DNA of 64,000 bases, from positions 264,171 through 328,170 of the forward strand of contig NZ_CANKYW010000004.1 in the NCBI RefSeq assembly GCF_947488135.1, written 5' to 3'. Below the pieces are notes generated by a model. It did not search any database, was not told the origin of the DNA, and saw only the letters and a list, made by a program, of their open reading frames with translations. Shown here in pieces: positions 16,191 through 24,804 of this stretch (its first letter is position 1; each line of letters begins with the position of its first letter). The translations under genes were made by a program, and so were the position numbers. Source of the DNA: an uncultured Marivita sp. GTDB lineage: Bacteria; Pseudomonadota; Alphaproteobacteria; Rhodobacterales; Rhodobacteraceae.

Positions 16191-16723
16191 CAGTTCGCCT
16201 CCTCGGGTTGCGCAGCCGTTTCCAGCAGCGGGGCCAGCGACGCGATGATCGCCTGGGTCTCGGCAGCCTCGACGGCGCGTGCGGCGCGCAGGCCTTCGAG
16301 TTCCGCAAGCATCGCCTTGTTGATCAGGTGCGGCTCTCCGACATTCTCCTGCAAGGCCGCACGCAGTTCTGCGTTGGTGGCGCGAAGCATCTCGTTGGAT
16401 TTCCGCAAGCGTTGCATTTCGAGATCGAGCGCGGCCACATCGACGGTCGGCGCTGCCGGGGCCGATGCCGCCGCCTGCGCGGCCTCCAGTTCCTGTCGGT
16501 GGGTCTCATGCAGCTTGCGGACCCGCTCTTCCAATTGCGCATTGGCAAGCTTTTCCTCCTCAAGCGCCTCTTTGACCCGGGCGAGTTCTTCCGGGTCGAC
16601 CTCTGGCTGGGATGCCGGAGCCGGGGCCGCCGACGCGGCGCGCTCCTCGATCCGGGCGACGCCCTGGGCCACCCGGTCCAATGCCGCCGTGATGCGATGT
16701 TGTAACTCGTCAATTTGGGTCAT
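16190..16723 (-). CDS. Hypothetical coiled-coil protein upstream of zapA
   Basis: 177 residues starting MTQIDELQHRITAALDRVA. Nearly the whole chain is predicted heptad coiled coil (E/A/L/R-rich), broken by an Ala/Pro segment (about 29-42) and a second one near the middle (about 85-92). No membrane segment or enzyme motif. It overlaps zapA by one base, and roseobacters commonly have such a gene there. A structural role in division together with ZapA is an inference from position. ATG 16723 is chosen because further upstream residues lie in the non-coding divergent region. Confidence 0.75.
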   Translation of the reverse strand: MTQIDELQHRITAALDRVAQGVARIEERAASAAPAPASQPEVDPEELARVKEALEEEKLANAQLEERVRKLHETHRQELEAAQAAASAPAAPTVDVAALDLEMQRLRKSNEMLRATNAELRAALQENVGEPHLINKAMLAELEGLRAARAVEAAETQAIIASLAPLLETAAQPEEAN

Positions 16724-16868
16724 TTGCCTGATCCCCGTTTGTTGTACGCCCGACCTCGAACACAGATCACCAAAGGCATTTTTCCGTGCTCCCGAAACGA
16801 ATCGCTCCGTCCTCTTAATGTGAAAGTTTAACAATCCGCGTCTGAAAATGCGCCCCCTTATCTACATC

Positions 16869-16897
16869 CGGCAGAGGCGTGCCGCTTGAACTCTGCC
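16869..16897 (+). promoter_or_regulatory. Two mutually exclusive hairpins in the tkt leader
   Basis: CGGCA (16869-16873) can pair with TGCCG (16880-16884), or GGCAGAG (16870-16876) can pair with CTCTGCC (16891-16897). Both cannot form together. They lie 60-90 bases upstream of the proposed tkt start, so they could be an RNA switch or simply chance in a GC-rich leader. Confidence 0.3.
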
Positions 16898-16959
16898 GTG
16901 ACACTGGTATGAGCGCCCTCAAAGACCCCTTTGCCCCCATGACAAGGACGAGACGGCCC

Positions 16960-19005
16960 GTGGATATCGAGACCCTCAAAGCCCAGAACCCCGACCATTG
17001 GAACAAGGCGGCGGCGATCCGCGCGTTGACGCTGGATGCCGTGGCGGCTGCGAATTCCGGCCATTCAGGCATGCCCATCGGCATGGCGGATGTGGCCACC
17101 GTGCTTTACGAAAAACATCTCAAATTCGACGCCGCGCATCCAGATTGGCACGACCGCGACCGGTTCATCCTGTCAGCCGGTCACGGGTCGATGCTCCTTT
17201 ATTCGCTGCTCTACCTTGTCGGCGATCCCGAAATCACGCTGGAAGAGATCAAGAACTTCCGCCAGTGGGGCGCAAAGACGGCGGGCCACCCCGAGAACTT
17301 CCTGGCTCAGGCGATTGAAACCACCACCGGTCCGCTGGGCCAGGGCATCGCCAATTCGGTCGGTTTCGCCATGGCGGAAGAAGCGCTGCGGGCTCGGTTC
17401 GGCAAGAAGCTGGTCGATCATCACACCTACGTCATCGCCGGGGACGGCTGTCTGATGGAAGGCGTCAGCCACGAGGCCATCGGCATCGCCGGGCGTCAGG
17501 AACTGTCGCGGCTGATCGTCTTCTGGGACAACAACAACATCACCATCGACGGCGCCGTTGAGTTGTCGGACCGTACTGACCAGATCGGTCGCTTCACCGC
17601 TGCGGGCTGGCATGTGCAGGAAATCGACGGGCACAATCCCGAAGAGATCGACGCCGCCATCACCGCCGCCAAGAAGGACAAGCGCCCGTCGATGATCGCG
17701 TGCAAGACGCATATCGCTCTGGGCCACGCGGCGCAGGACACCTCGAAAGGCCACGGCGCGCTGACAAATGCCGATCAGAATGCCGAGGCAAAGGCCGTCT
17801 GGGGCTGGACCACCGGCCCGTTCGAAGTGCCGTCCGAGATCAAATCCGCCTGGGAAGAGATCGGCCGTCGCGGCGCGTCTGAGCGTGAAGCGTGGGAGGC
17901 CCGCCTGTCTGAAATGTCGGCGTCCCGCCAGATCGAATTCGCCCGCACAATGGCCGGCGACGCGCCGAAGAAGCTGTCCTCGACCATCAAGGCCCTGAAA
18001 AAGCAAATCAGCGAAACCGCGCCCAAGGTTGCGACGCGGAAAAGCTCGGAAATGGTGCTCGAAGTGGTCAACCCGATCCTGCCGGAAACCATCGGCGGAT
18101 CGGCGGACCTGACCGGATCGAACAACACCAAGACCGGCGATCTCGGCGTGTTCGACGTGGACAACCGCAAGGGCCGTTACGTCTACTGGGGCATCCGCGA
18201 ACACGGCATGGCGTCGGCGATGAATGGCATGGCGCTGCATGGCGGCATCCGGCCCTATGGCGGCACGTTCATGTGCTTCACCGACTATGCCCGCCCCGCG
18301 ATGCGCCTGTCGGCCCTGATGAAAGTGCCGACGGTCTACGTCATGACGCACGACTCCATCGGTCTGGGCGAAGACGGCCCGACGCACCAACCGGTCGAGC
18401 ATCTCGCGATCAGCCGTGCCACGCCGAACACGCTGGTGTTCCGCCCTGCCGACACGGTGGAAACCGCCGAAGCCTGGGAGATCGCGTTCACCCAGACCAA
18501 GACGCCGTCGGTGCTGTCTCTGACACGTCAGAACCTGTCGACGGTGCGGACCGAGCACAAGAACAAGAACATGGTTGCGCAAGGGGCCTATGTTCTGGCC
18601 GATGCCGAAGGCAAACGTCAGGCGATCCTGATGGCGACCGGCTCGGAAGTCGAGATCGCAATGGCCGCGCGTGAGATGCTGCACAAGGACGGGATCGGCA
18701 CGCGCGTCGTGTCCATGCCGTGCTGGGAGCTATTCGAAGAGCAGGACGAGAAGTACCGCAGGCGCGTTTTACCGGGTGGCCCGGTGCGTGTCGCGGTCGA
18801 AGCCGGTATCCGCTTCGGGTGGGATCGGTGGCTCTTTGGTGAACGCGGCAAGCGCGAGAAGTCGGGTTTTGTCGGGATGCACGGTTTCGGGGCCTCTGCT
18901 CCTGCGGAAACGCTTTACGAGCAGTTCGGCATCACTGCCGACGCCGTGGCCCAGAAAGTGCGCGATCTGGTCGAAGGCCGCTGGCAGGCCGATCCGCGGA
19001 CCTGA
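16960..19005 (+). CDS. tkt: Transketolase
   Basis: 681 residues from GTG 16960. A thiamine-diphosphate enzyme moving two-carbon units between sugar phosphates in the pentose phosphate pathway. Seen: [17 protein letters not shown] (N-terminal substrate loop), the ThDP motif [13 protein letters not shown]...NNITIDG, the central [21 protein letters not shown] and [19 protein letters not shown]. The C-terminal part ends [16 protein letters not shown]. Start choice is uncertain: in-frame ATGs at 16909 and 16939 give 17 and 7 more residues. GTG 16960 ([14 protein letters not shown]) gives the length and N-terminus I expect, with AAGGA about 12 bases upstream. It is read away from zapA and is followed by a cluster of palindromes. 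Confidence 0.95.
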   Translation: MDIETLKAQNPDHWNKAAAIRALTLDAVAAANSGHSGMPIGMADVATVLYEKHLKFDAAHPDWHDRDRFILSAGHGSMLLYSLLYLVGDPEITLEEIKNFRQWGAKTAGHPENFLAQAIETTTGPLGQGIANSVGFAMAEEALRARFGKKLVDHHTYVIAGDGCLMEGVSHEAIGIAGRQELSRLIVFWDNNNITIDGAVELSDRTDQIGRFTAAGWHVQEIDGHNPEEIDAAITAAKKDKRPSMIACKTHIALGHAAQDTSKGHGALTNADQNAEAKAVWGWTTGPFEVPSEIKSAWEEIGRRGASEREAWEARLSEMSASRQIEFARTMAGDAPKKLSSTIKALKKQISETAPKVATRKSSEMVLEVVNPILPETIGGSADLTGSNNTKTGDLGVFDVDNRKGRYVYWGIREHGMASAMNGMALHGGIRPYGGTFMCFTDYARPAMRLSALMKVPTVYVMTHDSIGLGEDGPTHQPVEHLAISRATPNTLVFRPADTVETAEAWEIAFTQTKTPSVLSLTRQNLSTVRTEHKNKNMVAQGAYVLADAEGKRQAILMATGSEVEIAMAAREMLHKDGIGTRVVSMPCWELFEEQDEKYRRRVLPGGPVRVAVEAGIRFGWDRWLFGERGKREKSGFVGMHGFGASAPAETLYEQFGITADAVAQKVRDLVEGRWQADPRT

Positions 19006-19014
19006 GGGTTTCGG

Positions 19015-19038
19015 CGGCCCGGTGCCAACGCCGGGCCG
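19015..19038 (+). terminator. GC-rich hairpin after tkt
   Basis: CGGCCCGG (19015-19022) and CCGGGCCG (19031-19038) form an 8-bp stem with an 8-base loop 10 bases past the tkt stop. No T run follows, so intrinsic termination is doubtful; it may protect the 3' end. Confidence 0.5.
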
Positions 19039-19045
19039 TCGGTTA

Positions 19046-19160
19046 GCGATGCATTGATGCATCGCATGAACGCGTTGACGCGTTCAGCTGCGCGACACCT
19101 ACAGACAGTTCCCGACGCCTCGCTGCGATAACGCAGCGATGAAACGCGTTAACGCGTTTC
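19046..19160. repeat. Row of four perfect 8-bp palindromes with 4-base loops
   Basis: Four hairpins follow one another: 19046-19065 (arm GCGATGCA, loop TTGA), 19067-19086 (arm TGAACGCG, loop TTGA), 19120-19139 (arm TCGCTGCG, loop ATAA) and 19141-19160 (arm GAAACGCG, loop TTAA). All have 8-bp arms and a 4-base loop. The second and fourth share the ACGCGTT-ACGCGTT core. They fill the region between tkt and the convergent 98-residue gene. No coding sequence is visible. Function unknown; an intergenic repeat family, transcription barrier or protein-binding array are options. Confidence 0.75.
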
Positions 19161-19180
19161 GATAGCACGATCCGATTGAC

Positions 19181-19477
19181 TCATATACGAGGTCGCGCGT
19201 CCGATACGCCCCCCGGCCATGCACGCTGTGACAACTTCGGCGGATCGCGCTGCACCACAAGCCGCACGGGATCGCGGTTGCAGAACACCACCAACTGATC
19301 GCCGTTTTCGACCAGGGTGAAGCCACGCCTTTGCACCTCGTGCAGAAAGGCGTCGCGTCCGGCGTAGCGTTCGACATCGCGGGCCGCGCGATGGATCACA
19401 CCACCCCGACCCACTGCCTTGGCGGAGAACACGTTGCGGATCCAGTTTTCGGATTCGAGATATGAGGGCATCGTCAT
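19181..19477 (-). CDS. Small conserved-type hypothetical protein, 98 residues
   Basis: Begins MTMPSYLESENWIRNVFSAK; a second possible start is the third residue. Recognisable segments are AKAVGRGGVIHRAARDVERYAGRDAFLHEV and RRGFTLVENGDQLVVFCN, giving a small alpha/beta protein without membrane segments. I recall similar short proteins in Rhodobacteraceae that databases sometimes label N-(5'-phosphoribosyl)anthranilate isomerase. Nothing here resembles the TrpF barrel, which is twice as long, so I would not use that name. A CtrA-like site lies just upstream of the start. Function unknown. Confidence 0.7.
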   Translation of the reverse strand: MTMPSYLESENWIRNVFSAKAVGRGGVIHRAARDVERYAGRDAFLHEVQRRGFTLVENGDQLVVFCNRDPVRLVVQRDPPKLSQRAWPGGVSDARPRI

Positions 19478-19501
19478 GCCCCCGGCATAGCGCGAAGAGG
19501 G

Positions 19502-19516
19502 TTAAAGCCCGCTTAA
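19502..19516. promoter_or_regulatory. CtrA-like binding site TTAA-N7-TTAA
   Basis: TTAA (19502-19505), seven bases, TTAA (19513-19516). This is the full CtrA recognition pattern of alphaproteobacteria. It lies 25-39 bp upstream of the 98-residue gene (reverse strand), where it could overlap a promoter. Both half-sites are exact and the spacing is exact. Confidence 0.5.
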
Positions 19517-19521
19517 CGCGT

Positions 19522-20478
19522 TTACACCCCCTTGGGCATTACCGCTGTCCAGACCGGCCCCACGACTTTCACGCCGATGGGGATCAGGATGAGACCCCAG
19601 ATGAAACCCAGAACGAAGTCGATCGCAGCCGTGATCGCCCATTCCAGAAAGCCTTGCCCGGCCCCGTAGGCCACCGCGACATCATGGATGGCGTCCTCGG
19701 GCCAATGCCATCCCATCTGCGCCACGGAATGCACGATGATCGACCCCCCGACCCAGAGCATCGCGGCCGTGCCGACAATCGTCAGCGTCTTGAGCAACCA
19801 AGGCATGAACTTGACGATCCCGCGCCCCAATGCCCGCGTGACGCCCAGTTTCCCCACCTGGCTGAGCCACAGACCCACGTCATCCATCTTCACGATCACT
19901 GCAACGGCGCCGTAGACCGCCACCGTCACCATGACCCCGACCAGGGCCAGCGTCGCCCCTTGCATCCAGATATTGCCCGCTTCGATCACCGACAGCGCGA
20001 TGGTCATGATCTCGGCCGACAGGATGAAGTCGGTCTTGATGGCGCCCTTGACCTTTTCCTCCTCGAGATGGAGCGGGTCTTCGATGTCATGGCTGCCGTC
20101 AGGACCACCTGAATGGTCGTCATGCGGCATCAGCATATGGGCGATTTTTTCAGCGCCTTCGAAACACAGATAGCTGCCGCCGAGGATCAGCAAGGGCGGG
20201 ATCAGCCAGGGCGCGAAACTCGACATAAGAAGCGCGGCTGGCAACAGAAAGACCAGCTTATTAATCAACGACCCGCGCGCGATCCGCCAGATGATCGGCA
20301 GTTCGCGTGCCGGCTCGAACCCGTGCAGATATTTCGGCGTCACCGCCGCGTCATCGATGAGAACGCCCGCCGTCTTGGAGCCGGCCTTGGCTGCGGCCGC
20401 GCCGATATCGTCCACCGAGGCCGCCGCCACCTTGGCGATACCTGCCACATCGTCGAGAAGGGCCAACAATCCGCTCAT
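19522..20478 (-). CDS. DUF808 (YedI-type) membrane protein
   Basis: 318 residues starting MSGLLALLDDVAGIAKVAAASVDD, the characteristic DUF808 N-terminus with the conserved KTAGVLIDDAAVTPKYL segment (about 36-52). Several hydrophobic helices follow (around 75-105, 150-200, 215-265 and 280-310), making it a multi-pass inner membrane protein. The family's function is not established. ATG 20478 gives the family-typical start; the frame runs on upstream without similarity. It is divergent from gap1. Confidence 0.88.
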   Translation of the reverse strand: MSGLLALLDDVAGIAKVAAASVDDIGAAAAKAGSKTAGVLIDDAAVTPKYLHGFEPARELPIIWRIARGSLINKLVFLLPAALLMSSFAPWLIPPLLILGGSYLCFEGAEKIAHMLMPHDDHSGGPDGSHDIEDPLHLEEEKVKGAIKTDFILSAEIMTIALSVIEAGNIWMQGATLALVGVMVTVAVYGAVAVIVKMDDVGLWLSQVGKLGVTRALGRGIVKFMPWLLKTLTIVGTAAMLWVGGSIIVHSVAQMGWHWPEDAIHDVAVAYGAGQGFLEWAITAAIDFVLGFIWGLILIPIGVKVVGPVWTAVMPKGV

Positions 20479-20622
20479 ACCTGCGCTCCGATCTTTGCTC
20501 TGCCCAAGACATAGCCTCCGGAAACGTGGGCCGCCAGCAGAAGACAACTCGGGAGTCTCGGCGCGCGGAGGAAGGACGATTCCTTATGAGGCGATGGGAT
20601 GTTACCGCAAACCCACCAAGAT

Positions 20623-20655
20623 CGTTAGCGCCAACATCCAGATTTTGCGCTAACA
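20623..20655. promoter_or_regulatory. Two CceR-like half-conserved palindromes upstream of gap1
   Basis: CGTTAGCGCCAACA (20623-20636) and ATTTTGCGCTAACA (20642-20655) resemble the palindrome TGTTAGCGCTAACA that I associate with the LacI-family carbon regulator CceR of Rhodobacter. They match 12 of 14 and 11 of 14 positions. Read together they also form a GTTAGCGC...GCGCTAAC inverted repeat with a 15-base spacer. They lie 87-119 bp before the gap1 start. Confidence 0.55.
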
Positions 20656-20741
20656 TGCTGTGAAATCGTGGCTTTTCCACTTTGCGGGTGCAGCATACAT
20701 CGGTATACCACGCGCAATCGGACTGCGTAGGAGACACGTTC

Positions 20742-21746
20742 ATGACCGTCACTCTTGGAATCAACGGTTTCGGTCGCATCGGCCGCTGCACCCTGGCGCA
20801 TATCGCCGAAAGCTCGCGCAATGATGTGCAAGTGATCAAGATCAACGCCACCGGCCCGATCGAAACCAACGCGCATCTCCTGCGCTACGACAGCGTGCAT
20901 GGGCGTTTCGGCGGAGACGTGTCGATCAAGGGCAACACGATGGATTTGGGCCGTGGCCCGATGGAAGTGTTCTCGACCTATGATCCGCAAGAGCTCGACT
21001 GGTCCGGCTGCGACGTCGTTCTGGAATGCACGGGCAAGTTCAATGACGGCGACAAGGCCGGCGTTCATATGGAGCGCGGCGCGAAATCGGTTCTGATCTC
21101 GGCTCCGGCGAAAAACGTTCAGAAAACCATCGTCTACGGAGTGAACCACCGGTCGCTGGCGCAGGGCGACACGATGATCTCGAACGGGTCTTGCACGACG
21201 AACTGTCTCGCGCCGCTGGCCAAGGTGCTGGACGAAGCGCTTGGCATCGAGAGCGGCATCATGACCACGATCCACTCCTACACTGGCGACCAGCCGACGC
21301 TGGACCGGCGGCACGCCGATCTCTACCGCGCCCGTGCGGCGGCGATGGCCATGATCCCGACCTCGACAGGTGCCGCAAAGGCATTGGGAGAAGTGCTGCC
21401 AAACCTGAAAGGCAAGCTTGACGGGTCTGCCGTGCGGGTGCCGACGCCGAACGTGTCTGCCGTGGATCTGACCTTCTACGCGGGCAAGGACGTGACCGTG
21501 GACGACGTGAACGAGGTCGTGCGCGAAGCCGCCGCCACCCATATGGGCACCGTTCTGGCCTATGATCCCGAACCCAAGGTCTCCATCGACTTCAACCACA
21601 CCACGCAATCGTCGATCTTCGCGCCCGACCAGACCAAGGTCGTGGCCAAGCGCATGGTGCGTGTTCTGGCATGGTACGACAACGAATGGGGCTTCTCGGC
21701 CCGGATGGCGGATGTCGCCGGTGCGATGGGCCGTTTGCTGCACTGA
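20742..21746 (+). CDS. gap: Glyceraldehyde-3-phosphate dehydrogenase, paralog 1 (probably accepts NADP)
   Basis: 334 residues, phosphorylating type I GAPDH. Rossmann start [14 protein letters not shown]; catalytic Cys in [16 protein letters not shown] (about 148-163) and the usual active-site His in [14 protein letters not shown] (about 177-190). The C-terminal [15 protein letters not shown] is intact. At the NAD-selecting position, normally Asp as in AIND of paralog 2, this protein has Ala (VIKINATGP). At the residues equivalent to 187-188 of the Bacillus enzyme it has Arg-Arg (LDRRHADL). Loss of the Asp and gain of positive charge favour NADP(H). ATG 20742 is preceded by AGGAGA. CceR-like sites lie upstream; a hairpin pair lies downstream. 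Confidence 0.93.
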   Translation: MTVTLGINGFGRIGRCTLAHIAESSRNDVQVIKINATGPIETNAHLLRYDSVHGRFGGDVSIKGNTMDLGRGPMEVFSTYDPQELDWSGCDVVLECTGKFNDGDKAGVHMERGAKSVLISAPAKNVQKTIVYGVNHRSLAQGDTMISNGSCTTNCLAPLAKVLDEALGIESGIMTTIHSYTGDQPTLDRRHADLYRARAAAMAMIPTSTGAAKALGEVLPNLKGKLDGSAVRVPTPNVSAVDLTFYAGKDVTVDDVNEVVREAAATHMGTVLAYDPEPKVSIDFNHTTQSSIFAPDQTKVVAKRMVRVLAWYDNEWGFSARMADVAGAMGRLLH

Positions 21747-21748
21747 AA

Positions 21749-21820
21749 CCGGCGATTGCTCGCCGGCGCCCTGCTCTGGCAAAATAGCTTACCTGACGCC
21801 TTGCACCTCGTGCGAGGCGT
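21749..21820 (+). terminator. Two hairpins after gap1
   Basis: CCGGCGA/TCGCCGG (21749-21755 and 21760-21766, loop TTGC) begins 3 bases after the stop. A longer stem ACGCCTTGCAC/GTGCGAGGCGT (21796-21806 and 21810-21820, 11 pairs including one G-T, loop CTC) is followed by TCTGTTTCG. The second is the better terminator candidate. The remaining 160 bp to the MFS gene show no gene. Confidence 0.6.
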
Positions 21821-21984
21821 TCTGTTTCGTGCACCTTCCAAAACCTCCGCAGGCCCGCTCTTTCCTTGGCGAGCACCTCAATGTCGCCATTGGCGGATGA
21901 TGCGGCGTTGCAGCATGGAGAATCGTGAGACCCTTCGCTAGCGTCCGAGGACAGTAGCTTTGATGCCGAACAGGAGCGCGCGAC

Positions 21985-23253
21985 ATGACTCAGATATTCG
22001 CCGGGATCTGGGCGTTGCTGATCGGGATCGTGTTCATCATGCTCGGCAACGGCATGCATTTCACCCTGATCGGTGTGCGCGGAGGGCTCGAAGGGTTTTC
22101 GGCTGCGGAGCTTGCCATCGTGGCATCGGGATATTTCCTTGGCTTTCTCTCGGGCGCGCGGCTGACCCCGGGTATGATCCGGCGTGTCGGTCATGTGCGC
22201 GTCTTCGCGGCGCTTGGCAGCTTCATGTCGGCCGGACTGATCGCCTTTCCGCTGCTCACCGATCCGATTCTCTGGACCGTGTTGCGGGTGATCGTCGGCT
22301 TTTGCATGTCCGGCATCTATGTCACGGCGGAAAGCTGGCTCAATGCCTCGGCCACCAACGAGACACGCGGCAAGGTTCTGTCGGCCTACATGATTGCCCA
22401 GACCTTGGGGTTGATCGGGGCGCAGGGCCTGTTGACGCTTGGCGATGCGGCCACGGCAGGGCTGTTCATCGGAGCTTCGATCCTTGTGTCGATTTCCTTC
22501 GGACCGATCCTTCTGTCGGTTGTCCCGACGCCAGTCGCCGAGGTCACCCGCCCGATGCCACTTCGGGCGCTCTTTTCCGCGGCGCCGCTCGGGACGGCGG
22601 GTATGTTCCTTTTGGGGACGATCTACGCGACGCAATCGGGCATGGGCGCGGTCTATGGCACCCAGATCGGTCTGAGCGCGGATCAAATCTCGCTCTTCAT
22701 CGCGATGCTGTTTGGCGGTGCGTTGCTGCTTCAGTATCCGATTGGCTGGCTGTCGGACCGGATCGACCGTCGCAAGCTGATCCTGGGGTGTGCGGTGCTT
22801 GGCGCTGCGTTCTGCGCGGCGGGTGCAGGCAGCGGGTCCGATCTCTGGTTCCTGATGGGAGCGGCGTTCCTGACCGGAGGCGTCACGACACCGCTTTACG
22901 CGCTGATCCTCGCCTATACCAACGACGCGCTCGATCCCGAGGACATGCCCGCCGCGTCGGGTGGTCTGGTTCTGGTCTTCGGCATCGGTGCGATCCTGGG
23001 GCCTCTGGCCGCAGGGGGCGCGATGCAATGGTTGGGCCCCTCGGCCTTCTGGATGGTGCTGAGTGCGACCTTCATCTTGATCGCACTTTATGCGCTCTAC
23101 CGGATGACGCAACGCGCGTCGGTCTCGGCGGCCGATACCGATAGCTATCTGGGCGTTCTTCCAACCGCGTCACCCGTGGTCGTCGAAGCCGCAGGGGCCT
23201 GGGCTGCCGAGCAGGCCGAAATCGAGCGCGACGCGGAGGCGGGGCACGTCTGA
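21985..23253 (+). CDS. MFS transporter
   Basis: 422 residues with about 12 hydrophobic segments separated by a hydrophilic middle loop (about 180-200, TPVAEVTRPMP). The segment RRVGHVRVFAALGSF between TM2 and TM3 and the repeat in the second half (SDRIDRRKLILGCAVLG, about 255-271) match the major facilitator signature. The ESWLNASATNETRGK segment in the first half (about 113-127) is typical of the YcaD-like branch. The C-terminus is a 45-residue hydrophilic tail. Substrate unknown. The gene appears monocistronic between the two gap genes. Confidence 0.85.
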   Translation: MTQIFAGIWALLIGIVFIMLGNGMHFTLIGVRGGLEGFSAAELAIVASGYFLGFLSGARLTPGMIRRVGHVRVFAALGSFMSAGLIAFPLLTDPILWTVLRVIVGFCMSGIYVTAESWLNASATNETRGKVLSAYMIAQTLGLIGAQGLLTLGDAATAGLFIGASILVSISFGPILLSVVPTPVAEVTRPMPLRALFSAAPLGTAGMFLLGTIYATQSGMGAVYGTQIGLSADQISLFIAMLFGGALLLQYPIGWLSDRIDRRKLILGCAVLGAAFCAAGAGSGSDLWFLMGAAFLTGGVTTPLYALILAYTNDALDPEDMPAASGGLVLVFGIGAILGPLAAGGAMQWLGPSAFWMVLSATFILIALYALYRMTQRASVSAADTDSYLGVLPTASPVVVEAAGAWAAEQAEIERDAEAGHV

Positions 23254-23396
23254 TCGGCGGTTCTCGGCCCTAAACCAAAGTTGCAAGCGGGTAAAACTCG
23301 ACCGCAGACCAATACCGTGACCCGTCCCGAGGTGGCATCTCCCGGTCATCGGCACCGCATGTCGCGGCGCCTGACTGACCCAAAGGAGACCTTACG

Positions 23397-23645
23397 ATGA
23401 CTCGTATTCTTGCCCTTGCCCTGACCCTCGCCCTGCCCGTTTCCGCCTTCGCCTCAAGCGATGCGGTACTGACGACCGAACGGATGACGGAAATCCGCAC
23501 CAAGCTGACCAACGAAGGGTACGAAGTGCGCAAGATCGACATGGAGGACGGCATGATAGAGGCCTATGTGCTCAAGGATGGACAACGCCTCGAGCTTTAT
23601 CTCGATACCGCGCTGAATGTCGTTCGCACCAAGGTCGACGATTGA
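23397..23645 (+). CDS. Secreted PepSY-like protein, 82 residues
   Basis: A signal peptide (MTRILALALTLALPVSAFA, cleavage after about residue 19) precedes a single PepSY-like fold: LTTERMTEIRTKLTNEGYEVRKIDMEDGMIEAYVLKDG and a final strand LDTALNVVRTKVDD. PepSY domains occur in periplasmic and membrane proteins linked to peptidase inhibition, iron reduction or redox chains. Placement 50 bp before a cytochrome b gene suggests it works with that protein in the periplasm. AAGGAGA precedes the ATG. Confidence 0.75.
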   Translation: MTRILALALTLALPVSAFASSDAVLTTERMTEIRTKLTNEGYEVRKIDMEDGMIEAYVLKDGQRLELYLDTALNVVRTKVDD

Positions 23646-23695
23646 TCCCGGCAGGTCCGCGCCCGGTGCGCGGACCGCTTTTCTCGGAGGCCGAC

Positions 23696-24235
23696 ATGAC
23701 ATCCTATAAAATCTGGGACCCGTTTGTCCGGGTCTTTCACTGGTCGCTTGTGGTCGGGTTCGCCGCAAATGCGCTGTTCACCGATGACGAAAGCAAGCTG
23801 CACGAATGGCTTGGCTACAGCATCGCCGCGTTGATCGTGGCTCGCCTGCTGTGGGGGGTAATCGGCCCCTATTACGCCCGGTTCAGCAGCTTCTGGCCGA
23901 CGCCCTCCACCGTCACGGCGCAAGTGTCGGACATGGCGACGGGGCGCAAGCGACTGCACCTGGGTCATACGCCGCTGGGTGCGGTGATGATCTTCAACCT
24001 TCTTGCGGTGGTGCTGCTGATCGCGCTGACCGGCTTCATGATGACCACCGACGCCTATTGGGGTCTGGATTGGGTTGAAGAGGTGCACGAGGCATTGGTA
24101 ACCTGGGCCGAGATTTCCATCGTGCTGCATGTACTTGCGGTGATCTGGGAAAGCCGGCGAACAGGCGTCAACCTGCCCCGCGCGATGATCACGGGCGTCA
24201 AGATCGTGCCGAACGGAGTCAGGACAGAACCGTGA
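23696..24235 (+). CDS. Cytochrome b561/b-type membrane haem protein
   Basis: 179 residues. Starts MTSYKIWDPFVRVFHWSLVVGF: the WDPFVRVFHW motif with a haem-ligating His is typical of Ni-Fe-hydrogenase-type/CybB-like cytochrome b. Further conserved His residues appear in LGHTPLGA (about 87-94) and near VLHVLAVIWE (about 147-156). Four hydrophobic segments are visible (about 15-35, 42-62, 92-118 and 140-158). It probably transfers electrons across or along the inner membrane. ATG 23696 has GGAGG upstream. Its stop overlaps the GTG start of the LuxR gene. Confidence 0.85.
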   Translation: MTSYKIWDPFVRVFHWSLVVGFAANALFTDDESKLHEWLGYSIAALIVARLLWGVIGPYYARFSSFWPTPSTVTAQVSDMATGRKRLHLGHTPLGAVMIFNLLAVVLLIALTGFMMTTDAYWGLDWVEEVHEALVTWAEISIVLHVLAVIWESRRTGVNLPRAMITGVKIVPNGVRTEP

Positions 24236-24750
24236 CGCTTCACTCTTCGACGAAACCTGTATCGCTGTTGGTTCTGATCGTCGCGCAGACCCTCTGCGCG
24301 GCGTTCTTTCTCTGGGACGTGATCGTCGACGGGTTCGACATGGGCCTGACCGCATTCGTCTCGAGCCACTTCATCGTGGAGTTTCTGGCCGTTCTGGCAC
24401 TGATCGCCGGTGTGATCTTCGAAGCGCGCTACCTGTCCACCCTGCTTCGCCGCAAGGCCCATCTGGAAGAGCAACTGGGCCTGGCCGCCGGGGCCTTTCA
24501 CGATATCGTCGAAGCACGGTTCGATGCGTGGTCTCTCACCCCGTCCGAACGGGACGTGGCGCATTTCACGCTCAAGGGTTTCGGCATTGCGGAAATCGCC
24601 CAGATGCGGGGATCCGCCGAAGGCACGGTCAAGGCGCATCTGAACGGGATTTACCGCAAGGCGGGCGTCACCGGGCGCGGCGCTTTTGTCGGCCTCTTCA
24701 TCGAAGACCTGATGACCACCCCCCATCGCGCGCCTGACGCGGTTGCGTGA
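24232..24750 (+). CDS. Membrane-anchored LuxR-type regulator
   Basis: 172 residues from a GTG overlapping the cytochrome gene's stop (GTGA). Two transmembrane helices (about 11-30 and 42-64) are followed by a linker and a LuxR/FixJ-type helix-turn-helix (about 99-155: LTPSERDVAHFTLKGFGIAEIAQM, then GTVKAHLNGIYRKAGV). There is no receiver or autoinducer domain, so the membrane part itself or the coupled cytochrome b/PepSY proteins would supply the signal. A redox-sensing membrane transcription factor is an inference from this operon. Confidence 0.82.
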   Translation: MTLHSSTKPVSLLVLIVAQTLCAAFFLWDVIVDGFDMGLTAFVSSHFIVEFLAVLALIAGVIFEARYLSTLLRRKAHLEEQLGLAAGAFHDIVEARFDAWSLTPSERDVAHFTLKGFGIAEIAQMRGSAEGTVKAHLNGIYRKAGVTGRGAFVGLFIEDLMTTPHRAPDAVA

Positions 24751-24804
24751 CAAGAGGTTTCCGCTCTGGCATGGTGCCGTCAAGAGCAAGGGAACAGGCA
24801 CGCG

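Noticed and set aside
16724..16959. Possible 6S RNA in the gap beside zapA
   Set aside because: No long-range complementary ends or central bubble of the right size could be drawn.
17173..18684. 503-codon reverse ORF opposite tkt
   Set aside because: Antisense shadow of the clearly coding tkt gene.
23254..23396. Possible extra gene between the MFS and PepSY genes
   Set aside because: Only short frames without ribosome-binding sites; treated as promoter region.
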